Assembly (NCBI RefSeq): GCF_900107835.1
Contig: NZ_FNRG01000029.1
Span: 1-36,630 of the forward strand
From: Oribacterium sp. KHPX15
GTDB lineage: Bacteria; Bacillota; Clostridia; Lachnospirales; Lachnospiraceae
Length of the DNA stretch: 36,630 bases
Reading direction: 5' to 3'
Positions 16,856-24,546 of this stretch are shown piece by piece; the first letter of the stretch is position 1; every line of letters begins with the position of its first letter. Under the pieces are notes generated by a model. It searched no databases. It saw only the letters and a list, made by a program, of their open reading frames with translations, and was not told where the DNA came from. The position numbers and the translations under genes are program-made.

Positions 16856-17116
16856 TCAGCTGTTAACTCTCCTTAACCGTGTATGTCTGATATTGCGCTT
16901 AACTTCATTTTGGAATATTACATTATATCTTGAATCCAAAATGTTGTTTTCATTTGGATAGACATCCCTTATCTTTCCGATCATTGCTCCACCATCCAAA
17001 TACACTACTCTTTCACCGATCTTGAAGAGAATTGATTCTGTTATCATCTCTTCAGCACCGCCAGTTACCTTTGCCATCATTTCATCATTAAGCTCTATAT
17101 TCTTATTATCTGACAT
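16856..17116 (-). CDS. Double-glycine leader peptide (bacteriocin/RiPP-like or secreted peptide precursor)
   Basis: An 86-residue precursor-like protein starts MSDNKNIELNDEMMAKVTGG. The ELNDEMMxxVxGG stretch is a classic double-glycine leader, normally cut after Gly-Gly by a C39 peptidase-ABC exporter. The follower part of 66 residues is unusual. It contains no Cys, so it is not a lanthipeptide or disulfide bacteriocin, and looks like a small beta-rich domain (FKIGERVVYLDGG, YNVIFQNE, RHTRLRRVN). AAGGAGG sits nine bases before the ATG. Upstream are a promoter and a 21-bp-period direct repeat typical of peptide-pheromone control. No exporter, immunity gene or modifying enzyme is in the window. 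It may be a signalling peptide, bacteriocin or exported protein. Confidence 0.75.
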   Translation of the reverse strand: MSDNKNIELNDEMMAKVTGGAEEMITESILFKIGERVVYLDGGAMIGKIRDVYPNENNILDSRYNVIFQNEVKRNIRHTRLRRVNS

Positions 17117-17182
17117 TTTGGTTTCCTCCTTGTTATTCTTAGAATCTTCCGTTGATTCTTCATTCCGTTTCTTGATGATTCG

Positions 17183-17211
17183 ACTCTATCATGTCCATAT
17201 TTCCTTTACAA
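17183..17211 (-). promoter_or_regulatory. Predicted promoter of the double-glycine peptide gene
   Basis: On the minus strand TTGTAA (17211-17206) and TAGAGT (17188-17183) are 17 bp apart. The poor -10 suggests dependence on an activator. The transcript would start near 17176, leaving a 60-nt leader. Confidence 0.5.
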
Positions 17212-17218
17212 TATTTCC

Positions 17219-17251
17219 TGTTTATTCGGTTGATTTTCATGTCTATTCGGT
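17219..17251 (-). promoter_or_regulatory. Direct-repeat operator, 12-bp units, 21-bp period
   Basis: ACCGAATAGACA (17251-17240) and ACCGAATAAACA (17230-17219), read on the minus strand, match at 11 of 12 positions. They are exactly two helical turns apart, ending seven bases upstream of the -35 box. This is the layout bound by LytTR-type response regulators such as PlnC, ComE and BlpR at peptide-pheromone promoters. The regulator itself is not in the window. Confidence 0.55.
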
Positions 17252-17426
17252 CAGAGTTGAGCGTTTGAACGGTAGTTTTAGGGAATTTACGGAGTATTTG
17301 ATGGATACCAACTATTGACATCTGAAACAGCTACGTTTTTACTACATACTCTTTTCTGAATCTGATAAATATCAAATTTGATAGTCACTGTCTCTTCAAA
17401 AATCGTAAATCGACTCAACTGTTTAT

Positions 17427-17471
17427 ACAAAAAATATCCAGGCCACACCTTATAGATATGACCTGGATATT
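17427..17471 (-). terminator. Intrinsic terminator of rtcB
   Basis: A perfect 10-bp stem (17471-17462 with 17442-17433) is followed on the minus strand by a T-run. It begins one base after the rtcB stop codon. Apart from this hairpin, the promoter and the direct repeats, the 356-bp gap 17117-17472 shows no gene. Confidence 0.85.
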
Positions 17472-17472
17472 C

Positions 17473-18690
17473 TTAATTTGCTGCCTTGAAATTATAAATC
17501 GGCTTCATTACCTCTATCACATCCACTGACTCCTTTATCACATTAATGATGTCATCAAGTGATTTATAAGCCATAGGAGCCTCGTCAATGGTAGCCTCAC
17601 ACACTGAAGTTGTATAAACATCCTTCATGGACTCTCTGTACTCATCCATTGAAAGATTGTACTTAGCCTTGCTTCTGGACATTATCCTTCCGGCGCCATG
17701 CGGTGCCGAATAATTCCACTCGGGATTTCCTTTTCCTATGGCAAGAACAGAACCATCCCTCATATTAATTGGGATAAGAACTTTCTCCCCCTTATGTGCG
17801 GCAATTGCTCCTTTTCTTAAAATCATCTCATCAGTATTTATATAGTTATGGATTGTATGGAATGCCTCACCGTATGATAGTCCTGTCTTCTCTAAAAGTA
17901 TCTCCGCCATCTTCTCACGGTTCCTCTTTGCAAAACGCTGACATATCTCTACATCATGTAGATAATCATCTAGATATCTGCCTGTAAGATAACAAAGATC
18001 CTCCGGCATTGTCATTGGACCTTCATTATATTTCTTATCATAGAGCTCTTTTAGCGCCGCCTGTATCTCTTTGCGTCTCCCCTGCTCCTTGTAAGTTCTT
18101 ATGATTTCCTCTCTTGCCTCAAGATACTCTCCGATCCCTTTGTCGAGATCCACAGCAAGTGTCTGATATATCTCAGCCACCTGCTTGCCGAGATTCCTTG
18201 ATCCGGAATGGATGACAAGATAATTTGTACCGTCTGTTGCCCTGTCGATCTCTATAAAATGGTTTCCTCCGCCAAGAGTCCCAAGGGATCTCTCAAGACG
18301 CCTTGAATTCTTGAGTTCCCTGTAGCATCTTAGTTCCGTAAGATCAAACCTCTCGATTCTTCCTTCCCAGACGTCCATTCCGGAAGGTATTGAAAAAGCA
18401 GCCATATCAAACTTCTCAAGGTCGATATCCTTTTTCCCGAGGTTAACGGTGTACATCCCGCACCCAATGTCTACCCCGACCACATTTGGTACTGCTTTGT
18501 CTTTTATTGTCATTGTGGTACCGATAGTACATCCTTTACCTGAATGTACGTCAGGCATAATCCTGATTTTTGAGCCTTCGGTCATTGGAAAATCACACAT
18601 TCTTTTTATCTGCTCTATTGCCTCGTCTTCTACAACCTTCGCATAGCAGAGCGCTGTATTGACTTTTCCTTTTATCTCTATTGCTTTCAT
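17473..18690 (-). CDS. rtcB: RNA-splicing ligase RtcB
   Basis: This 405-residue protein is a GTP- and Mn2+-dependent ligase joining RNA 2',3'-cyclic phosphate or 3'-phosphate ends to 5'-OH ends. Metal and active-site residues are all visible: VGVDIGCG (Asp74, Cys77), LGGGNHF (His144), IHSGSRNLG (His161), HTIHNY (His281) and the guanylylated His331 in APHGAGR. The length is typical of bacterial RtcB of the shorter type. The start at 18690 is set by AAGGAAC six bases upstream. It is transcribed away from a WYL-domain gene, likely its regulator. A hairpin lies in its 5' leader and a terminator follows the stop. No archease is visible. Confidence 0.96.
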   Translation of the reverse strand: MKAIEIKGKVNTALCYAKVVEDEAIEQIKRMCDFPMTEGSKIRIMPDVHSGKGCTIGTTMTIKDKAVPNVVGVDIGCGMYTVNLGKKDIDLEKFDMAAFSIPSGMDVWEGRIERFDLTELRCYRELKNSRRLERSLGTLGGGNHFIEIDRATDGTNYLVIHSGSRNLGKQVAEIYQTLAVDLDKGIGEYLEAREEIIRTYKEQGRRKEIQAALKELYDKKYNEGPMTMPEDLCYLTGRYLDDYLHDVEICQRFAKRNREKMAEILLEKTGLSYGEAFHTIHNYINTDEMILRKGAIAAHKGEKVLIPINMRDGSVLAIGKGNPEWNYSAPHGAGRIMSRSKAKYNLSMDEYRESMKDVYTTSVCEATIDEAPMAYKSLDDIINVIKESVDVIEVMKPIYNFKAAN

Positions 18691-18704
18691 ATCTGTTCCT
18701 TTCA

Positions 18705-18737
18705 CATAAAGCCGGAACTATTTATCCCGGCCTTATG
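18705..18737 (-). promoter_or_regulatory. Hairpin in the rtcB 5' leader
   Basis: On the minus strand the arm 18737-18727 pairs with 18715-18705 over 11 bp with one G-U wobble, around an 11-nt loop. It ends immediately before the rtcB Shine-Dalgarno. No T-run follows, so it is not a terminator; it could gate translation or be a cleavage site. Confidence 0.5.
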
Positions 18738-18822
18738 AAGATTATTGCTGTATGTGTCTTTCTGTTGTGTTTTAATCTTAACCCAATACTAAGGTGATAA
18801 ATAGATGCAGATTGAAAGAGCT

Positions 18823-18889
18823 TTACAACCCCAATTATATATATATTTATAGGATTATTTGTTATAATACCACTAGATTACAACCCCAA
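18823..18889 (+). promoter_or_regulatory. WYL promoter flanked by identical 12-bp direct repeats
   Basis: TTACAACCCCAA occurs at 18823-18834 and again at 18878-18889, 55 bp apart. The -10 box TATAAT (18863-18868) lies between, so the second copy falls at about +3 to +14 and would block transcription if bound. A related TTAACCCAA is at about 18778-18786 toward rtcB. This fits autoregulation by the WYL protein. Confidence 0.55.
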
Positions 18890-18904
18890 ATAAGAGAGGT
18901 CATC

Positions 18905-19891
18905 ATGACTGAAAAATATAAGATCTATCTTTCTGAAGATACCAGGACAAGACTCATAAATGATGCGGAGCTGTTTGAATTTACAAAAAAAGATGGTTCA
19001 GTAAACCTTAATGCCTTTATTAAAACTCTGATAGTGAACTATTTTGATCAGTACCGGCACGACAGTGAACATCTTCTCTTAAACATCACAAATGACCTTA
19101 AGAGTATGACATCAATGACGGGCAAAGATGCAGAGCTTTTGGCTGAAAAGATCATAAGTACCTATGTGAAACCCGATGACAGGCACAGCACAAAAAACAT
19201 TGCCCTAAGTCTTACAGTCAGCGGATCTTCCTATGGAATTATCAGGATCATAGAGAATAACCTGCTGAAGGATACCTCCCTTTCCCAGTATCTGAAGGAC
19301 ATGTTCAAGTCATACCTGTCGATTCCAAGGAGCGAAAGAGAGGCTATCATCTTTAAAGACACCTATGATGATATAAAAAGAGCGCTTAAAGAACACCGGA
19401 TAATGTCATTCACCAATACTACCTCTGGAGAAGAACAGTCTTACTTTGTTGAGCCCTATGTTATAGCTCCATCAAAAGAAGAACAGTGTAACTACCTTCT
19501 ATGTAATGATAAGGCTATCCAAAAGCCAAGGACCTTCAGGATTTCAAGATTAAGGAGTGTTTTTGTGACAAAAGACACATTCAGTATTGATGACGGGATC
19601 TTAAAGGAACTTAGAGAGAAGGCCATCCGGAGCCCTCATTCAGTATCACCTGATGTGCATGCAGTTGTAAGACTGACGGAATTCGGCATTAAAAAGTTCA
19701 AGGTCGTGACCAAGAACAGACCTATCGTTTCAAAGACAGAAGGCGACCTGTATCATTTCGACTGGCCTGAACTGCAGCTCGAGGAATACTTCAAGCGTTT
19801 TGGCCGGGATGCTCTGGTGCTGGAGCCGGAGACATTAAAAGAACGGATCAGAAAATACTATTACTACGGGTTAAGGGAATACAGTAAATAA
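18905..19891 (+). CDS. WYL-domain transcriptional regulator
   Basis: The 328-residue protein has an N-terminal region that may bind DNA as a ribbon-helix-helix (EKYKIYLSEDTRTRLINDAE). Helical linkers follow, then a C-terminal WYL domain (about 170-320) that includes SYFVEPYVIAPSKEEQCNYLLC and FRISRLRSV. WYL domains are Sm-like ligand-binding modules, often sensing nucleic acid or nucleotide signals. The start at 18905 is set by GAGAGG nine bases before it. It faces away from rtcB and its promoter lies between two identical repeats, so it is the natural candidate to control rtcB and itself in response to RNA damage. That role is inferred. Its stop codon lies inside a remnant of kptA. Confidence 0.85.
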   Translation: MTEKYKIYLSEDTRTRLINDAELFEFTKKDGSVNLNAFIKTLIVNYFDQYRHDSEHLLLNITNDLKSMTSMTGKDAELLAEKIISTYVKPDDRHSTKNIALSLTVSGSSYGIIRIIENNLLKDTSLSQYLKDMFKSYLSIPRSEREAIIFKDTYDDIKRALKEHRIMSFTNTTSGEEQSYFVEPYVIAPSKEEQCNYLLCNDKAIQKPRTFRISRLRSVFVTKDTFSIDDGILKELREKAIRSPHSVSPDVHAVVRLTEFGIKKFKVVTKNRPIVSKTEGDLYHFDWPELQLEEYFKRFGRDALVLEPETLKERIRKYYYYGLREYSK

Positions 19892-19939
19892 GACTCAGAA
19901 ACTTGCTTAATTCTTTTTCTTTCTTGTCCATTGTAATCA
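19887..19939 (-). pseudogene. Remnant of the 5' end of a second kptA copy
   Basis: These 53 bp match 28102-28154, the start of the intact kptA gene, at 51 of 53 positions. They include the ATG (19931), the first 15 codons and the upstream ribosome site region. The rest of the gene is missing: similarity stops inside the WYL stop codon. It shows that kptA once lay convergent with the WYL gene beside rtcB, or that this end was copied there by recombination. Confidence 0.85.
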
Positions 19940-19941
19940 AG

Positions 19942-20793
19942 TTAACTCTTAACAATAAGGAATACACCGGACAATAATAAAGCTATACTCACAATCAAAC
20001 CAAATCCGATACCAAATACAGAAGTTTTCTTATGTTCTTTCATAAGTTCTTCTTTACTGTGAATATTCTCAAAGCATGATATAGAATCAATGGTATCGGA
20101 TTTTTCAAGCCGATTACCTGCCTGCTTGCCAATAAGAGCAATTGAATCAATGTTATCAACTACGGTTCCGCGGTAGCTTATCCTTATGGCACCTACCTGT
20201 TCGGTATAATCATTCCACAATAGGTCAGAAGCTTTTTTTCCATCACAGTTTTTAAAATACCTAGAATCAGTATCTGTTATATAGAGAATATCATTATATT
20301 CTTCGGCACGAAGACCCTGAATTTCATCAAAAAGAGCCTGAAGATCCTCATTATTGTAATCAGCTCTTTGAAGTTGTTTTGAATTTCCTCCAAGACTGAT
20401 CAACAAACTGCTGTCAACCTCGTACTCAAGACCGTTTATGTTTCCGAAGAAAACCTCATCAGTTAATGCTTCTTCATTATTAAAACTATATAAACGTTCC
20501 CATTTGATCTGATCCACACCGTCATATTTCAGCTCTTCAACTTCACGATGAATCACCGGATATTTAAATCTCAAACCAAGTTCATAATCTTCAGCATTAT
20601 CAATTAAATCAGTTGATACCAGCAATATGATATCTTTTCCTTCATTAGCAGGATCCACCTTGCCGTCGGTTATGAACGGAGCTTCTTCCAGTTGATTTAC
20701 AGTCGCAGGATTGGCAAAAACAGCTTTTGTAGCTGCAAACGTGAAGAATCCGCCTACGAGTATTAACACCACACCAATTAATTTTTTTATCAT
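19942..20793 (-). CDS. Two-TM membrane protein with large extracytoplasmic domain
   Basis: This 283-residue protein has a hydrophobic segment at each end (about 4-26 and 258-281) and a soluble central domain rich in Asp, Glu and Tyr. The layout resembles TMEM43-like proteins, but no motif proves it. The central domain contains DIILLVSTDLIDNAEDYELGLRFKYPV, suggesting a beta-rich fold, and has a single Cys pair too far apart to call. GGTGG lies about nine bases before the ATG. It follows the PrsW-type protease gene on the same strand after about 98 bp, so the two may be co-expressed. Confidence 0.7.
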   Translation of the reverse strand: MIKKLIGVVLILVGGFFTFAATKAVFANPATVNQLEEAPFITDGKVDPANEGKDIILLVSTDLIDNAEDYELGLRFKYPVIHREVEELKYDGVDQIKWERLYSFNNEEALTDEVFFGNINGLEYEVDSSLLISLGGNSKQLQRADYNNEDLQALFDEIQGLRAEEYNDILYITDTDSRYFKNCDGKKASDLLWNDYTEQVGAIRISYRGTVVDNIDSIALIGKQAGNRLEKSDTIDSISCFENIHSKEELMKEHKKTSVFGIGFGLIVSIALLLSGVFLIVKS

Positions 20794-20891
20794 GTTTTAT
20801 ACCACCGTTATTGTCATAATGCGAAAACTCTGAAAACAAAAAGGGTTTAAATATAGCTTACAGTCTCATTTAAATATATTGTATTTATAAT

Positions 20892-21659
20892 CTATTCCGG
20901 CAACAGAATCATGCTGCAAAAATCACCTGTCTTTTTTTTGCATCTTATCAGCATATATATGATCCACACTGGCAATCCTATATACCCTACCAGAACCAAT
21001 ATAATCCCGGAAACAAAACTGTCCGGATTTACAATAAGCTTGTTTAAAGCTGTGAAGGCATCGTAAATCGTATGTATAATTATCGGTGCAAATAAAGCGA
21101 TAATATAATAGCTGACCGAAGATTCTTTTTTTAAAACCTTCCTATACCTTGCAATTCCGATAAACTCGCCCATCAACATATTAAAAGCCATATGGGCAGG
21201 AACTGATACCTTTCTAAGGAGCATATATATAATCTCCATCCAAGTATCATCACCTGAGTATGCCATTTCTTCCATTATCGTAAATCCAAATCCAACAGCT
21301 GCTCCTAAAAGTATATATTCATAAACGTTTTTCAGTCTTGGTTTAAAGATTGTGGCAAACAAGATGATTGCAATAAACTTGATAACTTCTTCCGGCATGC
21401 CGGCGGCCATAAAGGCACTTACAAGCGATCCCATTAATGAAGGCATCTGATCAACTGCAGTCCTCAATGCAGTATTTGCAAAAAAGAGCTTAACTCCTAT
21501 AAAACCTGAGATTTCCATCGTGGCCATACCTAAGGCAATCGGTACAAGGGCCTGTATCCAGCCAATAGGCTCAGGGATTTCTCTTTTAACCATCCTGTAA
21601 TATAGTATTCCGCATACAAAAACCGTAATGATTAAAGATAAAGCTGTAGAAAGAGTCAT
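20892..21659 (-). CDS. PrsW-family intramembrane metalloprotease
   Basis: The 255-residue multi-pass protein has the family's conserved residues: PEEVIKF (Glu90, Glu91, Lys94), GFGFTIMEE (Glu130, Glu131), VPAHMAF (His156) and IIHTIYDA (His196). PrsW in Bacillus cleaves an anti-sigma factor in response to envelope stress; related proteins occur widely with unknown substrates. The start at 21659 is chosen because AGGAGG lies eight bases upstream. The frame stays open to 21803 only because it runs across an unrelated decayed gene. No anti-sigma factor gene is adjacent; the neighbouring two-TM protein is a possible substrate or partner, by position only. Confidence 0.85.
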   Translation of the reverse strand: MTLSTALSLIITVFVCGILYYRMVKREIPEPIGWIQALVPIALGMATMEISGFIGVKLFFANTALRTAVDQMPSLMGSLVSAFMAAGMPEEVIKFIAIILFATIFKPRLKNVYEYILLGAAVGFGFTIMEEMAYSGDDTWMEIIYMLLRKVSVPAHMAFNMLMGEFIGIARYRKVLKKESSVSYYIIALFAPIIIHTIYDAFTALNKLIVNPDSFVSGIILVLVGYIGLPVWIIYMLIRCKKKTGDFCSMILLPE

Positions 21660-21723
21660 GCATGTCCTCCTAAAATAAACGGTTGATAATGATACTTTCT
21701 CTTCGTATCCTTTAATATTTTGG

Positions 21724-21897
21724 TTAATCCCGGATCTTTTCGAAAGCAATCCGTGGATAATCGTCTTCTTCGACATAGATCGTCCCACATCTTGTGAAGC
21801 CAAGCTTCTTTAGAAGATTCTGCATTACAACATTATCTCCATGTGTATCTATCCTAAGATGCCCGCATTTTTCAAATGCCCAGTTAAGTGTTTCCTT
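21724..21897 (-). pseudogene. C-terminal fragment of a GNAT acetyltransferase (partial duplicate)
   Basis: The frame encodes about 58 residues, including WAFEKCGHLRIDTHGDN and LGFTRCGTIYVEEDDYP, ending in a stop at 21724. It matches the fragment at 33311-33508, with an identical run of 86 bp (21779-21864 and 33366-33451). The N-terminal acetyl-CoA site is absent. It is fused out of frame to a decayed leader-peptide gene. Confidence 0.85.
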
Positions 21898-22058
21898 ACT
21901 GATTAAGAAAATTATGTCTCTCTGCTATACCTCCCGCAGCAGATACCATGTCAAGTTCATCATCCGACAGAATCCTTATGGAGTCAGAGGTTTCACCTGC
22001 ATTGCCAAAGAGGTCATGATTTGCATGGTCTACATACGTTCCCCATTCAATTTTTCAT
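21896..22058 (-). pseudogene. Frameshifted double-glycine leader peptide gene
   Basis: From ATG 22058 the frame stops at once (ATG AAA AAT TGA). Removing one A from the five-A run (22055-22051) opens a 53-residue product with ILSDDELDMVSAAGG, a typical double-glycine leader, followed by only ten residues (IAERHNFLNQ). It has no good ribosome site and its 3' end runs into GNAT remnant sequence, so it is probably dead. Slippage on the A run cannot be excluded. It is a second leader of the same type as the intact gene at 16856. Confidence 0.6.
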
Positions 22059-22072
22059 TTCAAACTTAAGTT

Positions 22073-24100
22073 CTATTCGGTTAATAACCCACTGCCTCTT
22101 TCATACAGATAATTTGAGCCAAAACCATATGTGCCATCTTCCAACTCAGTAAGTTCAGGTACATTTACCGGAAGTTTACCCTTTGGTTTATTGTAACCGA
22201 AAATAGTTTCGATAGCGGCGATGATGTTTGCATTAATGGCACCTTTACTAACTCCGTCAGAAGTTTTATCTGTAGGATCTATATTTAGTCCCGAACCCAT
22301 ATACGAAAGAACTATACCATCGGCATCACTATAGACCGCTGCATCATAAGGAAGATTTTCACTCAGAAGGATAAATTTACCTCCATTATCATGAACGTCC
22401 TTCAGTGCAGAATGAAGCGCTATGTATTGTGGATTCTCCTTGTCATAAAAAGCGCTGCCTGATGCATATGAAAATGCAATAACTATATCAGCACTTGATA
22501 TTTCATTTTTCATATCATCTGTATAATTAAGTTTTACATCTGCAGAAGAATCATAATAATACTCAACACTTATATTACTATCTTCAGAAATAAGACCTTC
22601 TTTCTTCATTTCATCAATAGCATAATTAATTGTGCATGAATCGTTCTTTTGGCTTCCAAGGAAAACAATATCCTTTTTATCTTGTGCTAAAGGAATAAGA
22701 TCTTCATCATTCTTCAACAAAGTTATTGCTTTTCTGGCAATTTCCATCTCATCCTCATGATGTGCTTTAGAGCCTACCTCTTCAATATGATTTTCAGAAT
22801 TGGTTTTGCCTTCACTCTCATCTATGCTTCCGCCGTCAATATCAAAAATATGATATTTATTTTTCATTACCAATATACGTCTTACACTCTCATCAATTCT
22901 CTTTGAGCTGATTTCTCCGGACTTAACCAATTCAGATATTCCATTTATATAGTCATCATAATAGGCAGCAGCATCTTCATTATTAAGGTCTGTCGGTATC
23001 AAAAGAATGTCTACACCGGCATTAATGACTTCTCTGGCTACATTGATACCGTATTCCACAGTACCTTCCTCGCCTTTTACAAGTCCCGCAGTTCTTATTG
23101 CTTTCATTTCCAATGCATCTGTAACAACTACTCCATTAAAGCCCAGATCGTCACGCAAAATGTCAGTGATCATCTTCCTGGACATAGTGGCCGGATAATA
23201 TCCTTTTGTAACTCCATCGCCAAATGTTACTTCATCATCAATCAATGGATAGGTAATATGTGCAGTCATTATCATATCCGCACCATTATTTATTGCTTCT
23301 TTAAAAGGAACCAATTCAACTTCTTTTATTTCGTCATATGTCTTTTCAACTGAAGGAGTCCCTATATGACTGTCAGTCTCAGTATCACCATGCCCGGGAT
23401 AATGTTTATATGTCGCAATTATATTTTTTTCCTTCAATCCATCTGCAAATGACTTACCGAGTTTTGCAACTACCTCCGGATCATCTGAAAATGATCTTGT
23501 TCCAATGACAGGATTAGAAGGATTATTGTTTACATCGATATCCGGTGCATAATCTGTATTAAAACCTAGCGCTGCTAATTCTTCTCCTATTATCTCTCCT
23601 GTTTTTAAGGCATTGCCTTCGGCATCCGTTGTTGCGCCTATTGCCATATTTCCTGTCATTCTGGTTCCGGATGTGAGTCTTACGACAATCCCGCCCTCTT
23701 CATCCAAAGGCATAATATAAGGGATATGAACCGAAACGTTGTCGGACTGTTTATTATTATCCTGAAGATTCTTCACAAGATTATATACCTGTTCATTATC
23801 TATGATATTAGAACCAAAAAGAATGACACCACAATACTGATGCTTTTGCAAAGCGTCTCTTAGTTCCGGATTGTCATCTATATCTGTGATGTTTTCACCA
23901 TCCCAGGTTCGTATGGCCGGTATAATCATCTGAGAAATTTTTTCATCCATTGTCATGTTTGAAATAATTCCATCCATTTCAGAACCTTCTTTTTTTGAAT
24001 CTTCTTTTTTTGAACATCCACTTAAACATAGAGCACTTATCAAACTGCCCGTTATGATTATTCGTGATAATATCTTACGATTAATATGATTCTTTTTCAT
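22073..24100 (-). CDS. nagZ: Beta-N-acetylhexosaminidase lipoprotein, GH3 family (NagZ-like)
   Basis: This 675-residue secreted enzyme removes terminal N-acetylglucosamine from cell-wall or chitin-derived oligosaccharides. The signal peptide ends in lipobox LSGC, then a Lys/Glu/Ser linker. The GH3 catalytic domain carries the NagZ-type loop KHYPGHGDTETDSH (about 232-245), whose Asp-His pair is the acid/base, and VVTDALEM with nucleophile Asp328. A C-terminal GH3 alpha/beta domain follows (about 450-640), which short Gram-negative NagZ enzymes lack. The start at 24100 follows GGAGG by seven bases; an ATG two codons earlier is too close. It likely serves muropeptide recycling or glycan foraging at the outer surface. 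Confidence 0.92.
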   Translation of the reverse strand: MKKNHINRKILSRIIITGSLISALCLSGCSKKEDSKKEGSEMDGIISNMTMDEKISQMIIPAIRTWDGENITDIDDNPELRDALQKHQYCGVILFGSNIIDNEQVYNLVKNLQDNNKQSDNVSVHIPYIMPLDEEGGIVVRLTSGTRMTGNMAIGATTDAEGNALKTGEIIGEELAALGFNTDYAPDIDVNNNPSNPVIGTRSFSDDPEVVAKLGKSFADGLKEKNIIATYKHYPGHGDTETDSHIGTPSVEKTYDEIKEVELVPFKEAINNGADMIMTAHITYPLIDDEVTFGDGVTKGYYPATMSRKMITDILRDDLGFNGVVVTDALEMKAIRTAGLVKGEEGTVEYGINVAREVINAGVDILLIPTDLNNEDAAAYYDDYINGISELVKSGEISSKRIDESVRRILVMKNKYHIFDIDGGSIDESEGKTNSENHIEEVGSKAHHEDEMEIARKAITLLKNDEDLIPLAQDKKDIVFLGSQKNDSCTINYAIDEMKKEGLISEDSNISVEYYYDSSADVKLNYTDDMKNEISSADIVIAFSYASGSAFYDKENPQYIALHSALKDVHDNGGKFILLSENLPYDAAVYSDADGIVLSYMGSGLNIDPTDKTSDGVSKGAINANIIAAIETIFGYNKPKGKLPVNVPELTELEDGTYGFGSNYLYERGSGLLTE

Positions 24101-24228
24101 TCCCATTCCTCCACCAACGCCTACCGTTTATTCTGAAATTACATTTATTTTCTTTTTTATGCATCTTCAGAATCAAACTCATAAAAAATATATATCTTTT
24201 ATTTTACCGCAAATAATGCGTTTTATCA

Positions 24229-24350
24229 CAATAAAAAACACTCGCCCAGGCTCACAGGGATATCTCCGGTGAGAGCACTGAGGAATCCGGTCTCCATGTC
24301 AAAGGCTACTTTCTCGCCGCATATGCCAGTAGATAAATGGTTTATTTCAA
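24229..24350 (-). other. Possible decayed coding remnant
   Basis: The 446-bp gap 24101-24546 contains a patch richer in G and C than its surroundings. On the minus strand it is open as GEKVAFDMETGFLSALTGD, with stops at both sides and no start codon or ribosome site. Its origin is not recognised. The rest of the gap is AT-rich, apart from a terminator. Confidence 0.3.
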
Positions 24351-24375
24351 ATTAAGCAAAACCTTTAAAAAGATC

Positions 24376-24436
24376 AAAAAAAGACAGCTATGTTTCCTGC
24401 CAAAATGCAGATCCAAAACATAGCTGCCTTTTTTTT
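24376..24436. terminator. Bidirectional intrinsic terminator
   Basis: The arms around GACAGCTATGTTT (24383-24395) and AAACATAGCTGCC (24416-24428) form a stem with A-rich flank on the left and T-rich flank on the right, so it can work on both strands. On the minus strand it ends the large surface-protein transcript. Confidence 0.75.
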
Positions 24437-24546
24437 AAATCATCCATTGTTATGGTGTGAATGACATCATATACCATTTTTTGAATCAATCCTCAGCTAC
24501 GAGCATTTCAAAACCTTTTAACACTTTTCTTTTCATCGTATATTAC

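Noticed and set aside
21660-21803. N-terminal extension of the PrsW-type protein
   Set aside because: It runs over a decayed GNAT gene in another frame, and AGGAGG marks the start at 21659.
22074-22081. A third copy of TATTCGGT
   Set aside because: It is a single 8-mer formed by the nagZ stop region; about one is expected by chance in a window this size.
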